9,664 nucleotides of DNA, from the NCBI GenBank assembly GCA_029265335.1, contig JAJUJN010000055.1:1-9664 (forward strand), given 5' to 3'. Both the position numbers and the translations under genes were made by a program. This DNA is from Alcaligenaceae bacterium. GTDB lineage: Bacteria; Pseudomonadota; Gammaproteobacteria; Burkholderiales; Burkholderiaceae_B. Position 1 is the first letter of the stretch. Each line of letters opens with the position of its first letter. Below are positions 6,804 through 9,664 of this stretch, piece after piece. The notes under the pieces were generated by a model. That model ran no database searches. It was not told where the DNA came from and saw only the letters and a program-made list of their open reading frames with translations.

Positions 6804-8165
6804 TCAGGCACCGCGCTTGAGTTGCCCGTCGCGCATGATGGCTTCGATCTCATCGGCCGCCACCGGTACATCGCGGGTGATCAACTCACAACCGTTGGCA
6901 GTGACCACGGCGTCGTCTTCGGTGCGAATGCCGATGTTCCAGAATTCGGCGGGTACGTCGTCGGCGGGGCGCACATAAATGCCAGGCTCGATGGTAAGCA
7001 CCATTCCCGGCTCGAGGGCTCGCCAACGGCGCTCGCCGTTGTCGTCGCGACTACGGTAATCGCCCACGTCATGCACATCGAGCCCCAGCCAGTGGCCGGT
7101 ACGATGCATATAAAAGCGTGAGTATTCGCCCGATTCGATCACGCTGTCGAGGCTGCCGGTGAGCAGTTTCTCGTCGAGCATGCCCTGGGCCAGAACTCGA
7201 ACGGCCGCCTCATGAGGTTCATTCCAGGAGGCGCCGGGGCGCGTGGCCGCAATGGCCGCCTCCTGAGCGGCAACAGTGAGGTCGTACAGTGCGCGTTGCG
7301 GACCCGTATAGCGACCGTTGATCGGAAAGGTACGAGTGATGTCGCCAGCGTAACTGTCGTATTCGCAGCCCGCGTCGATCAGCAGAAGGTCGCCGTCGCG
7401 CAACTCGGTGTCGCCCGCACGGTAATGCAGTACGCAGGCGTTGGCGCCCGCCGCCACGATCGAGTTGTAGGCCACGGCTTGCGCACCATGCCAGCGGAAC
7501 TCGTGTAGCAGCTCGGCTTCGAGGTGATATTCGCGCAAGCCGGGTTTGGCGCAGCGCATGGCCCGCAAATGCCCCGCGGCTGATATTTCGCCCGCGCGCC
7601 GCAGCAGTGCCAGCTCGCTGTCGTCTTTGATCAAGCGCATTTCGGCCAGAAGCCCGAGCAGATCGACACTGCGCTCGGGAGCACTATCGCCGGCTCGCAC
7701 ACGCATACGGGTGGCGTCGAGCCAGCGGCGCAAATGGCGATCCAGATTGGCGCTGTGAGCCAACGGTGCGAAGAGCGTGGCTTGGTTGGCCATGAGCTGA
7801 GGCAGTTTGGCGTCAAGTTCGGCCACCGGCCAGGCTTCGTCAAAGCCAAAGGCTTCGGCGGCGGCCTCGGGCCCAAAGCGATAGCCATCCCAGATTTCGC
7901 GGGTTTGGTCTTTGTCGCGACAGAATAGAATGCTGCGCGCGTTGTTTTGATCGGCGATCAGAACCAGCCAGGCCTCGGGCTCGGGAAAGCCCGTGAGGTA
8001 ATAGAAGTTACTGTCGTGCCGATACGGAAAGTCGGCGTCGCGGTTGCGCATGACTTCAGGCGCGGTGGGCAGGATGGCAACGCCGCCACCCAGCTCGCGC
8101 ATTTGTTGCATCAGGCGCTCCCGACGCTCACGAAACGGCGTGATATCTTGGGCGGGAATGGGCAT
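6804..8165 (-). CDS. pepP: Xaa-Pro aminopeptidase (aminopeptidase P, PepP)
   Basis: Cytoplasmic dimetal (Mn) peptidase that removes N-terminal residues followed by proline. At 453 residues it has the standard N-terminal aminopeptidase-P domain (about 7-145, with the FPYRHDSNFYYLTGFPEPEA stretch at 46-65) and a C-terminal pita-bread catalytic domain. All five metal ligands are recognisable by motif: D264 in LLIDAG, D275 in AGDITRTFP, H358 in TGHWLGLDVHDVG, E393 in TIEPGIYV, and E416 in IGIRTEDD. The start is uncertain. I prefer the ATG at 8165 (MPIPAQDITPFRERRERL), which gives family-like length, although no Shine-Dalgarno site is seen. In-frame ATG codons at 8222 and 8264 would add 19 or 33 residues without family resemblance. 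It is the first gene of the minus-strand block and diverges from metY. pepP next to ubiH is a widespread proteobacterial arrangement with no obvious shared biochemistry. Confidence 0.94.
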   Translation of the reverse strand: MPIPAQDITPFRERRERLMQQMRELGGGVAILPTAPEVMRNRDADFPYRHDSNFYYLTGFPEPEAWLVLIADQNNARSILFCRDKDQTREIWDGYRFGPEAAAEAFGFDEAWPVAELDAKLPQLMANQATLFAPLAHSANLDRHLRRWLDATRMRVRAGDSAPERSVDLLGLLAEMRLIKDDSELALLRRAGEISAAGHLRAMRCAKPGLREYHLEAELLHEFRWHGAQAVAYNSIVAAGANACVLHYRAGDTELRDGDLLLIDAGCEYDSYAGDITRTFPINGRYTGPQRALYDLTVAAQEAAIAATRPGASWNEPHEAAVRVLAQGMLDEKLLTGSLDSVIESGEYSRFYMHRTGHWLGLDVHDVGDYRSRDDNGERRWRALEPGMVLTIEPGIYVRPADDVPAEFWNIGIRTEDDAVVTANGCELITRDVPVAADEIEAIMRDGQLKRGA

Positions 8166-8406
8166 GTTGATGAACTGCGATGGTGTGATGAAGGGCTTGA
8201 AGCTTGGCAGAAAGCGTACCATGGCAGCCGGCTGCGGCAGCGGCGTGGGCCAGTCTCGGCGCACCGGTCTGTGCAGGGCTTATCACTGGCAAGCATGAGC
8301 TAATGCGCGTTTCACCTGTGCAGTGCTCGCATCAACAGGCATAATCAAGCGCTTTTGCGGGTCTGGGGTAGAGCCGACCTGCTAGCCAATTGCCAGGAGA
8401 CTCCCG
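8166..8406. promoter_or_regulatory. Divergent pepP/metY intergenic region with candidate metY promoter
   Basis: About 240 bp between divergent starts. On the plus strand CATAAT (8340-8345) is a five-of-six match to a -10 box; TGTGCA (8317-8322) is a poor -35 at 17-nt spacing. The transcript would have a leader of about 55-60 nt. I looked for a SAM-type riboswitch, which some proteobacteria place before metY, and saw no recognisable motif set. No convincing pepP promoter was found on the minus strand, and the small reading frames here look spurious. Confidence 0.35.
8395..8400 (+). promoter_or_regulatory. Shine-Dalgarno site of metY
   Basis: AGGAGA lies 6 nt before the ATG at 8407. It is a strong site that fixes the start, in agreement with the [12 protein letters not shown]-terminus typical of the family. 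Confidence 0.8.
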
Positions 8407-9664
8407 ATGAAACTCGAAACCCTTGCCGTGCACGCCGGCTACTCGCCCGAACCCACCACGAAAGCGGTGGCCACGCCACTGTACCAGACCGTTGCTTACG
8501 CGTTCGACAGCGCCCAGCATGGCGCCGATCTGTTCGACCTCAAGGTTCCGGGCAATATCTATACGCGCATCACCAACCCCACCAATGCCATGCTCGAAGA
8601 GCGCGTGGCTGCGCTCGAAGGCGGCGTGGGTGCGTTGGCGGTAGCCTCGGGCATGGCGGCCATTCTGTACGCCATCCAGGCGATTGCCGCGGTAGGCGAC
8701 AACATCGTGTCGGCCAGCACGCTGTATGGCGTCACTTACAACCTGTTTGCCCATACGCTGCCGCAGATGGGCATCGAAGTCCGCTTTGCCGACCCCGACA
8801 AGCCCGAAACCTTCAACGACTTGATCGACGAGCGCACCAAGGCGGTGTTCTGCGAATCCATCGGCAACCCGCTGGGCAATGTGACTGATGTCGCCAAATT
8901 GGCCGAAATTGCCCACGCGCATGGGGTGCCGCTCATCGTCGATAACACGGTGCCCAGCCCCTATTTGTGGCGCCCCATCGAGCACGGCGCCGATATCGTG
9001 GTGCATTCGCTCACCAAATACATGGGCGGCCATGGCACGACCGTGGCCGGCGCCATTGTCGACAGCGGCAAGTTCCCCTGGGCCGAGCACAAAGAGCGCT
9101 TTCCCCAGCTCAACGAACCCGACGTGTCATACCACGGCGTGGTGTACACCGAAGCCCTGGGTGCGGCGGCTTTCATTGGGCGCGCTCGCGTGGTGCCGCT
9201 GCGCAACACCGGCGCCGCCCTCTCGCCTTTCAACGCCTTCATGATCCTGCAGGGCATCGAAACCCTGCCCCTGCGCATGGAGCGCATTTGCGATAACACC
9301 CTGGCAGTGGCTCAGCACCTGCGCGACCATCCCAAGGTTGGCTGGGTGAACTATGCGGGTCTGCCCGGCCATCCCGATCATGCACTGGCTCAGCGTTACA
9401 TGAATGGCAAGGCCTCGGGAATTCTCTCTTTCGGTCTGAAGGAAGGTGGCCGCGAGGCGGGTGAGCGCTTCCTCGATGCGCTCCAGCTCTTCACCCGCTT
9501 GGTGAACATCGGCGACGCGAAGTCGCTGGCCACCCATCCGGCCTCAACCACTCATCGTCAGCTGGATGCCGAGGAGCTGGCGAAGGCTGGCGTGCGTGAG
9601 GATATGGTGCGTCTGTCGTTGGGGATCGAACACATCGACGATCTCATCGCGGATCTTGACCGGG
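8407..9664 (+). CDS. metY: O-acetylhomoserine sulfhydrylase (aminocarboxypropyltransferase), 3' end cut by window
   Basis: A cytoplasmic PLP enzyme of the Cys/Met-metabolism family that makes homocysteine from O-acetylhomoserine and sulfide (direct sulfhydrylation), feeding methionine synthesis. 419 residues are visible; the family usually has about 425-430, so only the last few residues are missing. Landmarks are [12 protein letters not shown] at the start, the phosphate-contact motif YTRITNPTN (52-60), [10 protein letters not shown] (81-90), the pyridine-ring Asp179 in VDNT, the Schiff-base Lys204 in [12 protein letters not shown] (200-211), and a C-terminal [18 protein letters not shown] segment. 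The extra length over cystathionine gamma-synthase or MetZ, and the TKYMGGHGT motif, favour MetY. Use of the acetyl rather than the succinyl ester is inferred from the family. It has its own ribosome binding site and is divergent from pepP. Confidence 0.94.
   Translation, partial: MKLETLAVHAGYSPEPTTKAVATPLYQTVAYAFDSAQHGADLFDLKVPGNIYTRITNPTNAMLEERVAALEGGVGALAVASGMAAILYAIQAIAAVGDNIVSASTLYGVTYNLFAHTLPQMGIEVRFADPDKPETFNDLIDERTKAVFCESIGNPLGNVTDVAKLAEIAHAHGVPLIVDNTVPSPYLWRPIEHGADIVVHSLTKYMGGHGTTVAGAIVDSGKFPWAEHKERFPQLNEPDVSYHGVVYTEALGAAAFIGRARVVPLRNTGAALSPFNAFMILQGIETLPLRMERICDNTLAVAQHLRDHPKVGWVNYAGLPGHPDHALAQRYMNGKASGILSFGLKEGGREAGERFLDALQLFTRLVNIGDAKSLATHPASTTHRQLDAEELAKAGVREDMVRLSLGIEHIDDLIADLDR

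Noticed and set aside
8300..8406. SAM riboswitch upstream of metY
   Set aside because: metY leaders can carry SAM-sensing RNAs, but the leader here is short and I could not see the conserved core or a pseudoknot pairing near the ribosome binding site. A covariance-model search would be decisive.
8332..9090. 252-residue open frame on the minus strand opposite metY
   Set aside because: Antisense to a well-supported metY with a strong ribosome binding site; no recognisable family.
1..9664. CRISPR array, tRNA/rRNA genes, insertion sequences, prophage or defence genes
   Set aside because: No regularly spaced repeats, no cloverleaf-like segments, no transposase or integrase motifs and no terminal inverted repeats were seen; nearly all of the window is explained by eight housekeeping or transport genes.

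Overview
This is a GC-rich bacterial chromosome segment carrying ordinary housekeeping genes. No mobile element, CRISPR array, tRNA or rRNA gene is visible. The gene order pepP-ubiH-dusB-fis-purH-ruvC on the minus strand, with a short Fis, points to a betaproteobacterium, most likely Burkholderiales (Alcaligenaceae/Burkholderia-like). That assignment comes from remembered gene order and protein style, not from a search.

Layout. Positions 1-1040 (minus) hold the N-terminal 346 residues of a BCCT-family (betaine/choline/carnitine) transporter that runs off the left edge. A gap of about 215 bp (1041-1255) separates it from a divergent nitroreductase-family flavoprotein (1256-1945, plus). That gene converges on a minus-strand block of six co-directional genes, read right to left: pepP (8165-6804, Xaa-Pro aminopeptidase), ubiH (6781-5579, ubiquinone-biosynthesis hydroxylase), dusB (5491-4496, tRNA dihydrouridine synthase), fis (4491-4228, nucleoid protein), purH (4187-2598, last two steps of IMP synthesis) and ruvC (2589-2017, Holliday junction resolvase). 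A divergent region of about 240 bp separates pepP from metY (8407 onward, plus), an O-acetylhomoserine sulfhydrylase that is nearly complete at the right edge.

How the genes fit together. The six-gene block has short gaps: 22 nt pepP/ubiH, about 87 nt ubiH/dusB, 4 nt dusB/fis, 40 nt fis/purH and 8 nt purH/ruvC. It probably contains at least two transcription units, with a possible promoter ahead of dusB-fis. The products share a growth-linked theme (quinone synthesis, tRNA modification, nucleoid control, purine synthesis, recombination) rather than one pathway. The transporter and nitroreductase at the left look like an accessory flank: ruvA and ruvB, which I recall following ruvC in related genomes, are not here.

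I found no evidence of a previously undescribed system. The observations worth a second look are modest: the break after ruvC, a short Fis lacking the N-terminal arm, a possible dusB-fis promoter with a GC-rich discriminator, uncertain start codons for ruvC, dusB and pepP, and a dyad in the transporter/nitroreductase intergenic region.
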